DNA from: Ruegeria sp. HKCCSA071
Lineage (GTDB): Bacteria > Pseudomonadota > Alphaproteobacteria > Rhodobacterales > Rhodobacteraceae
Assembly (NCBI RefSeq): GCF_017872555.1
Contig: NZ_JAEDOX010000011.1
Coordinates: 1 to 64,000 of the forward strand
Reading direction: 5' to 3'
DNA: 64,000 bases
Shown here: in pieces, positions 54,224 to 63,557 of the stretch
How the letters are laid out: each line of letters begins with the position of its first letter
Numbering within the stretch: position 1 is the stretch's first letter
The notes under the pieces: model-generated
What the model saw: only the letters and a program-made list of their open reading frames with translations
Database searches by the model: none
Told to the model about the DNA's origin: nothing
Position numbers and translations under genes: made by a program

Positions 54224-54754
54224 ATGTTTAGAAATTTGAAAATGATGCTTGTGGGGCTTGTAGCCGCTGTCTTTATGAGCAGTTCGGCCAGCGCTCTGAC
54301 ACAGGTATCTGCCGGCGGCAGTTATGACATCACATCCGATAACCTGTTTTTTGGCGCGGTTGACACAGCTGCGGGCGGGCCGGGTGTCTACTCTGTCAAT
54401 TTCACTTCGCCGGTTGATCCTCTGTCCGCATCTGCGCAAGCAACCATCGGCATTCGTCTGCTGACCAACGCTTTCCCGCTGGGCCTGACCGTAAGCTGGG
54501 TCGATGCAAACAACCCCTCCAATGTATTGGCCTCGACATCTGTCCTGGGCGGTGTGACAACGACACTGAGCACAATCTTCAGCAGCCTGTCCCCAAACAC
54601 CCTGAGCCAGAACCTCGTGTTTAGCTGGGCTTCTTCTGCACCAAACGTGTCCTTTGACTTTGATGTGGCTGCAGTTCCGCTGCCGGCCGGTGGTCTTCTG
54701 CTTCTGACTGCACTTGGCGGTCTGGCCCTGACCCGTCGCCGCAAGGCTGCCTAA
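54224..54754 (+). CDS. VPLPA-CTERM sorting-domain protein
   Basis: 176 aa. N-terminal signal peptide (MFRNLKMMLVGLVAAVFM...SASA, ~24 residues), a mature domain rich in Ser, Thr, Asn and Gly with no cysteine or lysine, and a C-terminal tripartite signal: VPLPAGG, a hydrophobic helix, and TRRRKAA. This is the VPLPA-CTERM signal recognised by exosortase D-type enzymes in Rhodobacterales. The protein is expected to be cleaved, and probably glycosylated, on export. The ATG at 54224 is chosen over a GTG at 54212; AAGGTGGG lies upstream. It is beside the exopolysaccharide locus. Confidence 0.92.
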   Translation: MFRNLKMMLVGLVAAVFMSSSASALTQVSAGGSYDITSDNLFFGAVDTAAGGPGVYSVNFTSPVDPLSASAQATIGIRLLTNAFPLGLTVSWVDANNPSNVLASTSVLGGVTTTLSTIFSSLSPNTLSQNLVFSWASSAPNVSFDFDVAAVPLPAGGLLLLTALGGLALTRRRKAA

Positions 54755-54785
54755 GCAAAACACACAAATCTGACCTACATGACCA

Positions 54786-54808
54786 GGGGCCGCTTTGCGG
54801 TCCCTTTT
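54786..54808. terminator. Rho-independent terminator between convergent genes
   Basis: GGGGCCGC-TTT-GCGGTCCC forms an 8-bp stem with one G-T pair, followed by TTTT. It lies 32 bp after the VPLPA-CTERM stop and just before the convergent GT2 stop, so it may serve the plus-strand transcript and possibly both. Confidence 0.75.
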
Positions 54809-54820
54809 CAATTGGCTTGA

Positions 54821-55705
54821 TCAGATATTACCGCCCGATGCCTGGCGCAGCATCCAGACCATCCTCTGACATCTGAGCCGGAATAAGGTGGTGATTGCGC
54901 GCAAGACCTCACCGGTTGAGGCCAATTTGTTACTGGATACAACTTTCGGGGTGTGTACGACTGCGCTTGCTGGCATGGCCAATGCACGAATAGCCCACCG
55001 CAAACGCGATGCAGCATTTGTTCCGTTCAACTGATATCCCTCTTGCGTCGTCCGTCGCCATTTGGCCTTCAGGGCCGGCCAGTCCTGCCGGGATGGATGG
55101 CTGACGCAAAACTCGTCCCGGTAAATCAGACTATAGCCCTGGGCAACGGCGCGCATGGTCCATTCCCGATCCTCGGATACGCCATTGATGAACCCACCGA
55201 TCTTGTCGAATACATCCCGTCGAGTCAGCAGGTTACCTGCCCCGGAACATCCCTGAACTTCAATGTACCGGCGGAAATTAAAGGCAAATACAGCCTCAAA
55301 TGCCTCGGCACCGCTGCGGGGTGACGGGGTTTCATCAAACACGTCAACCCGGCCTCCGATCAAATCTGCCAAATCTGCGATCTGGCGTCCGACCGTCAGC
55401 CAATCCGGCGCAGGAACACAATCCGCATCGATAAAAAACAAACGTGGCGCCGTCGTTTCCGCTACGCCACGATTGCGCGCATGGGCTGCTCCCTTTTGCG
55501 GCTCCACCAGAAAGCGCACCTCGGGGAAGGCCCGCCGGATGCCATCCAGCGAAATCGGAGAGTTGTTGTCTACAACAACGACTTCGGTTCCACCCAGGTC
55601 ATTTTTCCTGAGTGCGTGCAGGCATCGTTCCAGCCTTGGAAGGTCGTTATAATGAGGTATGATTACCGCATCGACCGGAGCTTCTTCAGTACGTGCCGTA
55701 CTCAT
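54821..55705 (-). CDS. Glycosyltransferase family 2
   Basis: About 294 aa. AVIIPHYNDLPRLERCLHAL, VVVVDNNSPISLDGI, FIDADCVPAPDW (DxD) and GVSEDREWTMRAVAQG (ED motif). I start at the ATG at 55705, which overlaps the kinase gene by 20 bp; a GTG five codons upstream is possible. Last gene of the minus-strand arm ATPase-Wzz-kinase-GT2. Probably adds a sugar to the exopolysaccharide repeat. Confidence 0.88.
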   Translation of the reverse strand: MSTARTEEAPVDAVIIPHYNDLPRLERCLHALRKNDLGGTEVVVVDNNSPISLDGIRRAFPEVRFLVEPQKGAAHARNRGVAETTAPRLFFIDADCVPAPDWLTVGRQIADLADLIGGRVDVFDETPSPRSGAEAFEAVFAFNFRRYIEVQGCSGAGNLLTRRDVFDKIGGFINGVSEDREWTMRAVAQGYSLIYRDEFCVSHPSRQDWPALKAKWRRTTQEGYQLNGTNAASRLRWAIRALAMPASAVVHTPKVVSSNKLASTGEVLRAITTLFRLRCQRMVWMLRQASGGNI

Positions 55706-56519
55706 TCCCGAAGGCCCCACTGATATACCGGCATTTGTTCAAAACAATTCCCATGACATTCGTGAGTTCTGCCAATTGCCGCTCGGCGATGTCGATATGA
55801 TCAATGCTTGTTTCTTCCGCTGCTGCCAAAAGCAAAGCGCAGTCGACATTCTTAAGAAAACCATGGCTGTCGTCGCTGGCCATCAGTGGCGGCGTGTCAA
55901 ACAGAATGACATCGGGTTTGTATTCCGCTTCGAGCTGCTCCAGAAATTCGATTGTCCGCCGGCTTTGCAGAATTTCTGCAGGGTTGCGTGTTGAAGAGAA
56001 GTTCAACCCGAAAATCACGTTGTTACCGTGGCGCAGTGCGTGTTCGTGAAACGGCACTTTCCCCTGGATGACATCAGCCATACTGTAATTTCCGGTTTGC
56101 TTCAGTATCTCTGCCAATCCCCTGCGCCGCATGTCGAAATCGATCACGATCGTGCGCAAGTCCTCCTGTCTGCTCAGGCTGAATGCCAGATTTGCAGCTG
56201 CCGTACTTTTACCGCACCCGCTATAGGGAGAGGTAAGCGCCACTCTCCGCCAGCCTTTGGACAAGGTCTGCTGCAACATCTTGGTCCGCAACATGTCATA
56301 AGGCGTTGCATCAGCCCCACCGTTAAAAGACATCAGACGCTTGCGGGAGATGAGCCCTGGGTCAATCACGATCTCGGGTACAGTCAGCCAGATGTCCTCA
56401 TCCGCGCTTTCCTGGGGAACATGCAGCTGTTCTTCAGTTACTGGCTGCAGTGGTTGAGGCTGTTGACGGCTGTCTCGTGCCCTGCGGGCCTTCTGAATCG
56501 CCTGCTGAAGACGGTCCAT
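55686..56519 (-). CDS. Bacterial tyrosine kinase (BY-kinase), exosortase-system type
   Basis: 277 aa cytoplasmic kinase that phosphorylates itself and pairs with the Wzz-type protein to set chain length. Walker A LTSPYSGCGKSTAAAN near 96-111, Walker A' VIDFDMRRRG, Walker B VILFDTPPLM. The tail ends NEYGTY with two tyrosines, fewer than in many BY-kinases. The size and neighbours fit the autokinase found in exosortase-linked exopolysaccharide loci. Lies 34 bp after the Wzz gene. Confidence 0.9.
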   Translation of the reverse strand: MDRLQQAIQKARRARDSRQQPQPLQPVTEEQLHVPQESADEDIWLTVPEIVIDPGLISRKRLMSFNGGADATPYDMLRTKMLQQTLSKGWRRVALTSPYSGCGKSTAAANLAFSLSRQEDLRTIVIDFDMRRRGLAEILKQTGNYSMADVIQGKVPFHEHALRHGNNVIFGLNFSSTRNPAEILQSRRTIEFLEQLEAEYKPDVILFDTPPLMASDDSHGFLKNVDCALLLAAAEETSIDHIDIAERQLAELTNVMGIVLNKCRYISGAFGNEYGTY

Positions 56520-56553
56520 TACACCCTCCTTGATTCAATCAGAACAGAAATCA

Positions 56554-58092
56554 CTAGAACACCCCAAGCTTGTCGATCACTTTTTCAGCGAACAGATCCA
56601 GTGGCAGATAATAGGTATGCACAGCCCAAACGCCTGCAGGCACACCAATCATAATCACCAAAATGACCGCCACCCAAGCGACGCGCTGCCTCATTATCTG
56701 GCCCCGGGACCTCACATAGGGGATCGTCGCGATGGGCCAGACATCCAGCTTGTTGATCAAATCTTCCGGCCTTCGCGCTGCGCGATTTAGAAGTTCTAGC
56801 AAAACAACAAGAGCCAGACCCATCGCGAAACCAACGAAAGTTCCTCCACCCGCAATCATTAGACGATTGGGTTTAGCTGGCGAGCTCGGCACGGCCGGGT
56901 GTTCAATCACCGAAATACGTTGGCCCTGTGACGTGACCTCAATCCGCTCACCAGTCGAAGCCGACGCCAGACGCGCGACTGCAGTATTGTACTGGGCCTG
57001 GATATTATTCTCGTCACGCTGCAGCTCGGCTAGTATAATCGCATTCGCCGGAGTCTGATCGATTGACAGCGTTACTTTTTCAAGGTTCTCCTGAGTAATC
57101 GCTCTTTGATCTTCAAGTGCCGCTATTTGAGAATCAAGTTGGGCCAGTTGCAGGTCCAGCGACGAGTTTCCTGTTTGTGTAGTCGACGGAGACGAGCCAG
57201 CTGTCTGCTCAGCTGCAACAACTTCTTCCAAACGATTAATCCGGGCGCGTAGAAGCTTAATCTGCGGGCTACTTTCGGAGTAAATCCCTAGTTGATTGTC
57301 AAGCTGGTTGCGCAACTGGGTCAGTTGCTGCTGCGCCTGCGTCTGAGGCTGCTGCCCGACGGTCGTAATCTGACCGGTCGTGCTGTAAATTTCTAACAAT
57401 TTCTCACGTTGGTTTTGCAGTGAAAAAATCTGTTGGTCTGCCTGCTGAAGACTCGCTTGCAATGAGCCTTGCTGCGCCATACGGAATTGTAGGCTGGCAG
57501 GCAGAGCACCAGCATTCTCATTTTGAAACTGGAGAATCCGCGCACTGAGCTTGTCGAGTTCGCCACCCAAACGATCTACCTCTTGCTCGAAGAATTCCAG
57601 TGTATCCGAAGCTCGCTCTTTGCGATAAGCCACATCAAGCTTCTGAATTTCCGTCAGATACTCGTTAAGCACCCCTGCAGCAATTTGACCAGAGCGGCCT
57701 TCAAATGTGATTGTCATCAGGTTCGCCTGGTTGCGCCCGGAAGAGATGCGTATCTGAGTCTTTGTACGCAATTCATCAACTATTTGATCCGGACTAGCGT
57801 CTTCCTGATCCGGCAAAATCTCGAACTTGCGTGAAATATCAAGAAGAACCGGCCGCGTCAGCAAGCGCTGCTCAACAATTTGGAGCTGCTCGCCAGCAGT
57901 AGTAGTAACGGTGCTGGCTGCCAAGCTTCCCGGAATCTGCGGAGATTCAACAATTAACCGCATCTGTGAAACATAAGTTGGTGGTAAAGTCATAGCGACC
58001 GTAACCGAAATCGCAGAGACAATCGTCGCCACAATGAGGAAATACGGAAACCGCCGCAGGAAAATGGAGAAATAGTAGCGTGCAGGACCCAT
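56554..58092 (-). CDS. Wzz/GumC-type polysaccharide chain-length protein
   Basis: 512 aa. N-terminal transmembrane helix (FPYFLIVATIVSAISVTVAM), long periplasmic coiled-coil part (~150-370, rich in Gln and Glu), a second membrane helix near 415-440 after PAKPNRLMIAG, and a further C-terminal hydrophobic segment (VAVILVIMIGVPAGVWAV). The last helix beyond the usual two matches the variant seen with exosortase-linked loci. Starts 1 bp before the ATPase stop region and is co-transcribed with it. Confidence 0.9.
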   Translation of the reverse strand: MGPARYYFSIFLRRFPYFLIVATIVSAISVTVAMTLPPTYVSQMRLIVESPQIPGSLAASTVTTTAGEQLQIVEQRLLTRPVLLDISRKFEILPDQEDASPDQIVDELRTKTQIRISSGRNQANLMTITFEGRSGQIAAGVLNEYLTEIQKLDVAYRKERASDTLEFFEQEVDRLGGELDKLSARILQFQNENAGALPASLQFRMAQQGSLQASLQQADQQIFSLQNQREKLLEIYSTTGQITTVGQQPQTQAQQQLTQLRNQLDNQLGIYSESSPQIKLLRARINRLEEVVAAEQTAGSSPSTTQTGNSSLDLQLAQLDSQIAALEDQRAITQENLEKVTLSIDQTPANAIILAELQRDENNIQAQYNTAVARLASASTGERIEVTSQGQRISVIEHPAVPSSPAKPNRLMIAGGGTFVGFAMGLALVVLLELLNRAARRPEDLINKLDVWPIATIPYVRSRGQIMRQRVAWVAVILVIMIGVPAGVWAVHTYYLPLDLFAEKVIDKLGVF

Positions 58093-58093
58093 C

Positions 58094-58951
58094 TTAGACC
58101 GTCAGCTCCTTCTCAAGTGAGTTTCCGCCAAAGAATACGCCATCATCGATCACCTGATTGATGATGGTTTCGTCGACCTTGTCCGCTTCATTTGTCCAGG
58201 CATAAAGCAGGGCAAAGTCGCAGAACTGATTGACCAGGCGTGGTACACCGCGGGTCTGCTGAAAAATCACCTTGCAGGCGTCTTCTGTAAACTCGCCGCC
58301 GGACCCACCGGCCGTTTTCATTCGATGCCTGATATAGGCTTCGACGGACGACTCATCCATCCGTTCCAGATGAAAACTTGCGGCCACGCGCTGCGTCAGC
58401 TGGCGCATCTTGGGGTCCAGAACCATGTCGCGCAATTCAGGTTGGCCAACCAGAACAAGCTGGATCAGTTCGTCCGTGTTCGAGTTGATATTGGTCAGCA
58501 TACGGATTTCTTCCAGACCTTCGACTGTCAGGTTCTGCGCTTCGTCAAAGATCAGGACCACCCGCCGCCCTTCGGCATATTCCGCAACCAGAAAATCCTG
58601 CAAATCCCGGAACAATTGAACATAGGGGGCGTCGTTGTTAATTGGCAGACCCAACGCATGCAGAACCCATTGCAACAGCTCTCCGCGACCACCCTGCGCA
58701 TTCGAGATCAGCCCAACGGTGATCGACTCTTCCATTTCACTCAGAAGATGCTGCACCAGGGTTGTTTTCCCAGCCCCGATCTCGCCTGTCAGCACTGTAA
58801 TGGGTGCGCAGCTCATGATGCCGAACTGCAGCACCGAATACCCACGCTTGTGCAGCGGTGACCAGTACATGAATCCGGGGTCCGGAAGCAGTGTGAAGGG
58901 CCGCCGATCGAGCCCGAAATAGTCTAGATAAAACCCGTCACTGGACGCCAT
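58094..58951 (-). CDS. ExeA-like AAA ATPase of the exopolysaccharide system
   Basis: 285 aa from the ATG at 58951, with GAGG five nt upstream; the frame is open to 59176 but the added 75 residues are not conserved-looking. FGLDRRPFTLLPDPGFMYWS is the usual opening of this family. Walker A LTGEIGAGKTTLVQHLL near 55, Walker B VVLIFDEAQNL near 135, arginine-rich sensor later. Such ATPases accompany exosortase-type exopolysaccharide clusters; their exact role is unknown. Confidence 0.9.
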   Translation of the reverse strand: MASSDGFYLDYFGLDRRPFTLLPDPGFMYWSPLHKRGYSVLQFGIMSCAPITVLTGEIGAGKTTLVQHLLSEMEESITVGLISNAQGGRGELLQWVLHALGLPINNDAPYVQLFRDLQDFLVAEYAEGRRVVLIFDEAQNLTVEGLEEIRMLTNINSNTDELIQLVLVGQPELRDMVLDPKMRQLTQRVAASFHLERMDESSVEAYIRHRMKTAGGSGGEFTEDACKVIFQQTRGVPRLVNQFCDFALLYAWTNEADKVDETIINQVIDDGVFFGGNSLEKELTV

Positions 58952-59607
58952 TGCACCTCGGTTGCTTTCCGCCTTGTCAAACCTCGTACCGGCCCCCTGG
59001 AGATTATCCAAACTTAAACTCTGAACCACCAGAAATCCCTTACATAAAGAACACGTCACATAAACAAAAAGTACTTGGGTACTACTTTGCCACAAAATCA
59101 AGATAGCAGGCACCACTAAACTGCACACGCGATGAATTGACCTGCCGCCCCCTTCAATCAGAAATATTTCTCGCAATTGTTTCCATCTACGCCTTTGAAA
59201 AATCCCGTCGATAACGCCTCGGCAATCCGGCAGGAATACGAGTCAAAAATGCCTCTGGGAGGTCAAAATCAGCTCCAAAAGCATAAAATTTTATCTATTG
59301 TACCCAAAGCGGAAACGGAAATCCTTGAACTTTCAACAGAACAGTTGAGCAAAGTTTCACGATACCGTTAGAAAGCTCTCGTACTAAGTCGTTCTGAGGT
59401 GTCCTTGCCAGTATTATTGTTTTGCAAGCCAAGCCGAATTTGTTAACACTTGATTACGGGAAAGTGGCCTCGCGAGTGAGAAAACGCAGGGTAGAAGTGG
59501 TATAAAAATATAATATTTTAAGTATATGTAGTTGAGGTCGAGCGTGTTCTGTTCCTGAGTTTGGTAAGTGGTTCGTGAGTATTTGTGTGTGTTTGGGGGT
59601 TTAAATA
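58952..59607. other. Intergenic region between the two divergent arms of the exopolysaccharide locus
   Basis: About 650 bp of low GC, especially 59490-59590. No convincing gene. It should hold both divergent promoters and a control region; an AT-rich palindrome lies at 59505-59519. Confidence 0.5.
59505..59519. promoter_or_regulatory. AT-rich palindrome upstream of the priming transferase
   Basis: AAAATAT-A-ATATTTT, perfect 7-bp arms around one base, ~90 bp before the GTG at 59608, within a long A/T stretch. AT-rich sites upstream of exopolysaccharide genes are bound by MucR/Ros-type or nucleoid proteins in Alphaproteobacteria; which, if any, binds here is not known. Confidence 0.35.
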
Positions 59608-60297
59608 GTGACAAGTCATTCAAAAGAAGTGGCCAACGCTGGCGCGGGCTACTCTAGCATCTCTGTTATGCCGACCTCAGTTCAGCACCCGGGGTTCTAC
59701 AGAGGTGTGGGAAAACGCATCTTTGATATTGCGTTTACACTGCTTGCAGCGCCCTTCGTCGTTCCGATGGTTGTGCTTCTGGCCGTATTTCTGGCCAGTC
59801 AGGGCGTAACACCGTTTTACCGGCAGGAGCGGGTTGGAAAAGACGGCAAGGTTTTCAAGCTGCTCAAACTGCGCACCATGGTGCATGACGCTGAGGCCGT
59901 GCTGAAAGAACATCTGGCAGCCGACCCCGAAGCCCGGGAAGAGTGGAATCGCAACCAGAAGCTTCGCAACGATCCACGCATCATTAAATTCGGCACATTC
60001 CTGCGCAAATCCTCAATGGATGAACTGCCGCAGTTCTGGAACGTTTTTGTGGGTGAAATGTCCCTGGTCGGACCTCGCCCGATGATGGTGAACCAACAGG
60101 AACTGTATCCCGGCAAATTCTACAATGCGATGCGCCCTGGTATTTCCGGGTTTTGGCAAGTGTCCAAGCGCAACCAGTCTTCATTTGCCGAACGCGCTTA
60201 TCACGACACAAACTACTGGAAAAGCATGTCGTTCGGCACAGATGTGTCAATCCTGATCCGGACTATCTCTGTCGTCCTGCGCGGCACCGGGTGTTAA
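59608..60297 (+). CDS. Undecaprenyl-phosphate sugar phosphotransferase (ExoY/WbaP-like priming enzyme)
   Basis: 229 aa. One N-terminal helix (~35-58) then the bacterial sugar transferase domain: YRQERVGKDGKVFKLLKLRTM, KFGTFLRKSSMDELPQFWNV, GEMSLVGPRPMM, GISGFWQVSKRN. Adds the first sugar phosphate to undecaprenyl phosphate. Starts with GTG at 59608; GGGGG lies upstream. First gene of the plus-strand arm; short form without the long N-terminal domain. Confidence 0.93.
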   Translation: MTSHSKEVANAGAGYSSISVMPTSVQHPGFYRGVGKRIFDIAFTLLAAPFVVPMVVLLAVFLASQGVTPFYRQERVGKDGKVFKLLKLRTMVHDAEAVLKEHLAADPEAREEWNRNQKLRNDPRIIKFGTFLRKSSMDELPQFWNVFVGEMSLVGPRPMMVNQQELYPGKFYNAMRPGISGFWQVSKRNQSSFAERAYHDTNYWKSMSFGTDVSILIRTISVVLRGTGC

Positions 60298-60366
60298 ACC
60301 CGGAACGCGTGGCCGGGTAAAACTGTCGGCTGCGTGCGATTTCGTAACTTTTGCGGGAGTGCAGCA

Positions 60367-62820
60367 TTGAGCAGAGCCGGAACCTCTATCAACAAATTGC
60401 TGGCCAGCGCCCTTTTGGCCGCAGCCCTGCTATTGAGCGCGTGCGACTCGGCCGAAGAACGCGCGGAGGCGCATTTCCAGGCCGGAATGGCTCATCTGGA
60501 AGCCGGTGACGTCGAGCGCGCATTGGTCGAATTCAAAAACGTCTTCAAACTGAATGGGAAACACAAAGAGGCCCGCCTGACCTTTGCCAGGCTGGAGCGC
60601 GAGCGGGGCAATATCCGTGGTGCCTACAGCCAGTATCTGAGACTGGTAGAGCAATATCCGGACAACCTCGAAGGACAGCGCAGCCTTGCCGAGATGGCAC
60701 TGGAAATTGGCAACTGGGATGATGTCAGACGTTACGGCGGCGCTGCCGCAGCACTGGCCCCGAACGATATCGAAATCAAATCCATCAACAACACGCTGAC
60801 TTATACCGACGCGGTCAGAAATGGCGATGCCGCAGGCGTGGATTTCACTGTCCACACCGCCCTCAAGATGATCGAGAAACACCCCGATCTGATGACTGCG
60901 CGGCAGATCGTGATTGACCATCTGGTCCGCGACCAGGACTGGACCGGTGTCTTGAACGAGACCAGTGCGGCACTTGATATCAACCCAAAGGAGGAAAACC
61001 TTTACGGGATTCGCCTCCGCGCGCTGCGGGAACTGGACAAGCCCACTGAAATCGAAACGCTGCTCAGACAAATGGCATTTGTGTTCCCTGACGATGAAGG
61101 CGTCGAACAGTTACTCGTCCAGCATTTTATCGACCAGGGCAATCTGGATGCCGCAGAACAGATGCTGCGCTCAGAGGTGGACCCAAAAGACACAGATTAC
61201 ATGCCAGCCCAGCGTCTGGTCGCGTTTTTGAACGAAAATCGCAGTATATCGGCCGCGATTACCGAACTGGATACGATCATCACGCATAACGGACCCAATA
61301 CCGCACGCTTCAAAACGATACGCGCCGCATTGAAATTCCGTTCTGGCGACAAACAGACCGCAATTGCCGAGATGCACGCATTGCTTGAAGGCGCGCAACG
61401 CACCATTCAGACAAGGGAAAACGAGGTGGAATTTGCAAGAATGCTGTTCCAGACCGACGACCCCGGCGCAGCAAGAACCTTGATTGAAAACGTGCTTTCA
61501 GAAGATCCCACCCAAGTTGAGGCGCTCAAGTTCAAGGCATCATGGTTGATTGAAGAAGACAATATCGGTGATGCCATTGTTCAATTGCGCGAAGCGCTTC
61601 GCCAAGACCCCCGCGACCCGCAATTGATGACCCTTATGGCTCAGGCTCATGAACGCAATGGGGACAGGGAGCTGATGGGGGAAATGCTGGCCCTTGCGAC
61701 GGAAGTGTCGCGAAATGCACCGGAGGAAACACTGAACTATGCTCAATTTCTGATCTCCGAGGGCGATTCTGAAATTGCTGAACGCGTTCTGATCGCGTCC
61801 CTGCACCAAAACCCCAAAGAACCAGATATTCTGTTCCTGCTGGGCGAGATTTATCTGAGCGTGAACGACTGGGAACGCCTAGAAGTCGTACAACGCTCTA
61901 TCAGAGAACTCGACACCCCCGAAACGCGACGTCTTGCGAATGAGCTCAAAGCCCACATGCTTGCCGCCCAAGCACGCACAGAAGACCTGACAGCCTTCCT
62001 GAGCGAGTTGGCAGATGATCCTGAATTCGGCCTACCCGCCAATATCGCGCTTATCCGCTCAATGCTGGCGCAGGGGCAGACGGTTGCCGCCTTTGTTCGT
62101 CTCGACGAACTACTTGCGGAAGACCCGGATTCACTGCCGGTTCGGTTGGTCAAAGCCCACGCCCTGACCGACGAAGGCAAACGCGGCGAAGCTGAACAGC
62201 TCTATCGCGCGATCCTCGAGGACTATCCGGATACAACGCGTGCATGGTTGTCACTGCACGCTCTGGTCGCTGAACGCAACGAGGCTGAACTGGCCAAAAG
62301 CATCCTGGCCAACGCCCTGACCAGATTACCCGACAACCCCGATCTTCTCATGTTGCGGGCGACAGATCACGAACGCTCCGGAGAACTGGACCAAGCGATT
62401 GAGGTCTACGAAAAACTTTATCCACTCAGCAACCGGTCCTTGGTTGTGGCTAACAACCTGGCCAGCTTGCTGACAACCCATCGCAACGATGACGAAAGCC
62501 TGCAACGCGCCAGTGTTTTGGTGAGGCGCCTCCGCGGCACCCGCGTGCCCATATTTCAGGAAACCTATGGTTGGGTTGCTTACAGGATGGGCAATTACGA
62601 CGAAGCCGTGAGCTACCTTGAACTCGCGGCGCGAGCATTCCCCGATCACCCCACAGTTCTTTATCACCTAGGCAAAGCTTATGCCGCTGTCGACCGTCGA
62701 GAGGACGCCCTGCGCGCATATCGCGCGGCGCAGGTGACAGGAATTGCCCTGAACGTTTCACCTTCGCTGGAGGAAGAAATCGAACAGGTCAGCCCTACGG
62801 ACAAGCTCGGGCAATATTGA
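60367..62820 (+). CDS. TPR-repeat lipoprotein of the exosortase/exopolysaccharide system (PrsT-like)
   Basis: 817 aa from a TTG at 60367, with GGGAG seven nt upstream; a GTG at 60334 in frame is the alternative. Signal peptide with lipobox LLSAC, lipidated C26 from the TTG start. The rest is a long chain of tetratricopeptide repeats from EAHFQAGMAHLEAGDVERAL onward. Proteins of this size and layout occur in exosortase-linked loci and probably scaffold the export complex at the outer membrane face of the periplasm. Confidence 0.88.
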   Translation: MSRAGTSINKLLASALLAAALLLSACDSAEERAEAHFQAGMAHLEAGDVERALVEFKNVFKLNGKHKEARLTFARLERERGNIRGAYSQYLRLVEQYPDNLEGQRSLAEMALEIGNWDDVRRYGGAAAALAPNDIEIKSINNTLTYTDAVRNGDAAGVDFTVHTALKMIEKHPDLMTARQIVIDHLVRDQDWTGVLNETSAALDINPKEENLYGIRLRALRELDKPTEIETLLRQMAFVFPDDEGVEQLLVQHFIDQGNLDAAEQMLRSEVDPKDTDYMPAQRLVAFLNENRSISAAITELDTIITHNGPNTARFKTIRAALKFRSGDKQTAIAEMHALLEGAQRTIQTRENEVEFARMLFQTDDPGAARTLIENVLSEDPTQVEALKFKASWLIEEDNIGDAIVQLREALRQDPRDPQLMTLMAQAHERNGDRELMGEMLALATEVSRNAPEETLNYAQFLISEGDSEIAERVLIASLHQNPKEPDILFLLGEIYLSVNDWERLEVVQRSIRELDTPETRRLANELKAHMLAAQARTEDLTAFLSELADDPEFGLPANIALIRSMLAQGQTVAAFVRLDELLAEDPDSLPVRLVKAHALTDEGKRGEAEQLYRAILEDYPDTTRAWLSLHALVAERNEAELAKSILANALTRLPDNPDLLMLRATDHERSGELDQAIEVYEKLYPLSNRSLVVANNLASLLTTHRNDDESLQRASVLVRRLRGTRVPIFQETYGWVAYRMGNYDEAVSYLELAARAFPDHPTVLYHLGKAYAAVDRREDALRAYRAAQVTGIALNVSPSLEEEIEQVSPTDKLGQY

Positions 62821-62918
62821 TCCAAAGCAAAATCCGCTGCAAATCTGCCGCATCTCACATCCGTATTAAACGCTGCAGATTGTTTCATTACTAATGAGTC
62901 GGCATAAAGGGGAAAAAT

Positions 62919-63545
62919 ATGAGAGACTTGAATATGCGGACAGTAATCGGTTCATTGATTGCGTTTGTCATGACAATGGTCGTGGCAACCGCAGCTTGGG
63001 CGCAATCCTATCAGATCCAGCCGGGTGATGCGCTAACGGTTGAAGTTCTTGAAGACCCCACTCTGAACCGAACCGTTCTGGTTTTGCCGGATGGATCCAT
63101 TAACTTTCCTCTGGCTGGGTCACTTCGGGCAGCTGGTCAATCCACCACCGGGCTCAGTTCATCTCTTTCGACAGCGTTGGCCTCAAACTTCAATACGCCA
63201 CCAACGGTTTTTATCTCAATCGCATCGCTGGCACCTTCGTTACTGCCAGGCACCGTCGGCGCGACTGGTCCGACGATTGAAGTTTTTGTTATGGGCGAGG
63301 TCAACATACCAGGAAAACACCTGGCAACCGAAGGGACAACCCTGCTTCAGGTTTTGGCTCAAGTCGGTGGTCTGACCAATTTTGCGGCTCGCAAACGCAT
63401 CGAATTACGCCGGGCGGACAGCAAAACGGGTGTAATGAACAAATATACTTATAACTATAACGGTTCAGGGGCAGGTATTAAAGGCAATACCGTGCTTAAG
63501 GCCGGGGACGTCGTGGTCGTGCCGGCACGCCGCTTGTTCGAATAG
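62919..63545 (+). CDS. Wza-type polysaccharide export protein
   Basis: 208 aa. Signal peptide (~28 residues, ending AAWAQ), no lipobox cysteine, then the polysaccharide export domain YQIQPGDALTVEVLEDPTLN and a SLBB-type domain (EVFVMGEVNIPGKH, LLQVLAQVGGLTNFAA). Short relative to Wza; similar short forms occur in exosortase-linked loci. GGGG lies upstream of the ATG at 62919. Expected to form part of the outer-membrane export path. Confidence 0.9.
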   Translation: MRDLNMRTVIGSLIAFVMTMVVATAAWAQSYQIQPGDALTVEVLEDPTLNRTVLVLPDGSINFPLAGSLRAAGQSTTGLSSSLSTALASNFNTPPTVFISIASLAPSLLPGTVGATGPTIEVFVMGEVNIPGKHLATEGTTLLQVLAQVGGLTNFAARKRIELRRADSKTGVMNKYTYNYNGSGAGIKGNTVLKAGDVVVVPARRLFE

Positions 63546-63557
63546 GAGCTGATACAG

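Noticed and set aside
58952..59176. 75-residue N-terminal extension of the ExeA-like ATPase
   Set aside because: Family members begin near FYLDYFGLDRRPF, and the ATG at 58951 has GAGG at proper spacing.
59177..59371. 64-aa ORF starting MFPSTPLKNPVDN
   Set aside because: No ribosome-binding site and no conserved-looking feature; it probably lies within the control region.
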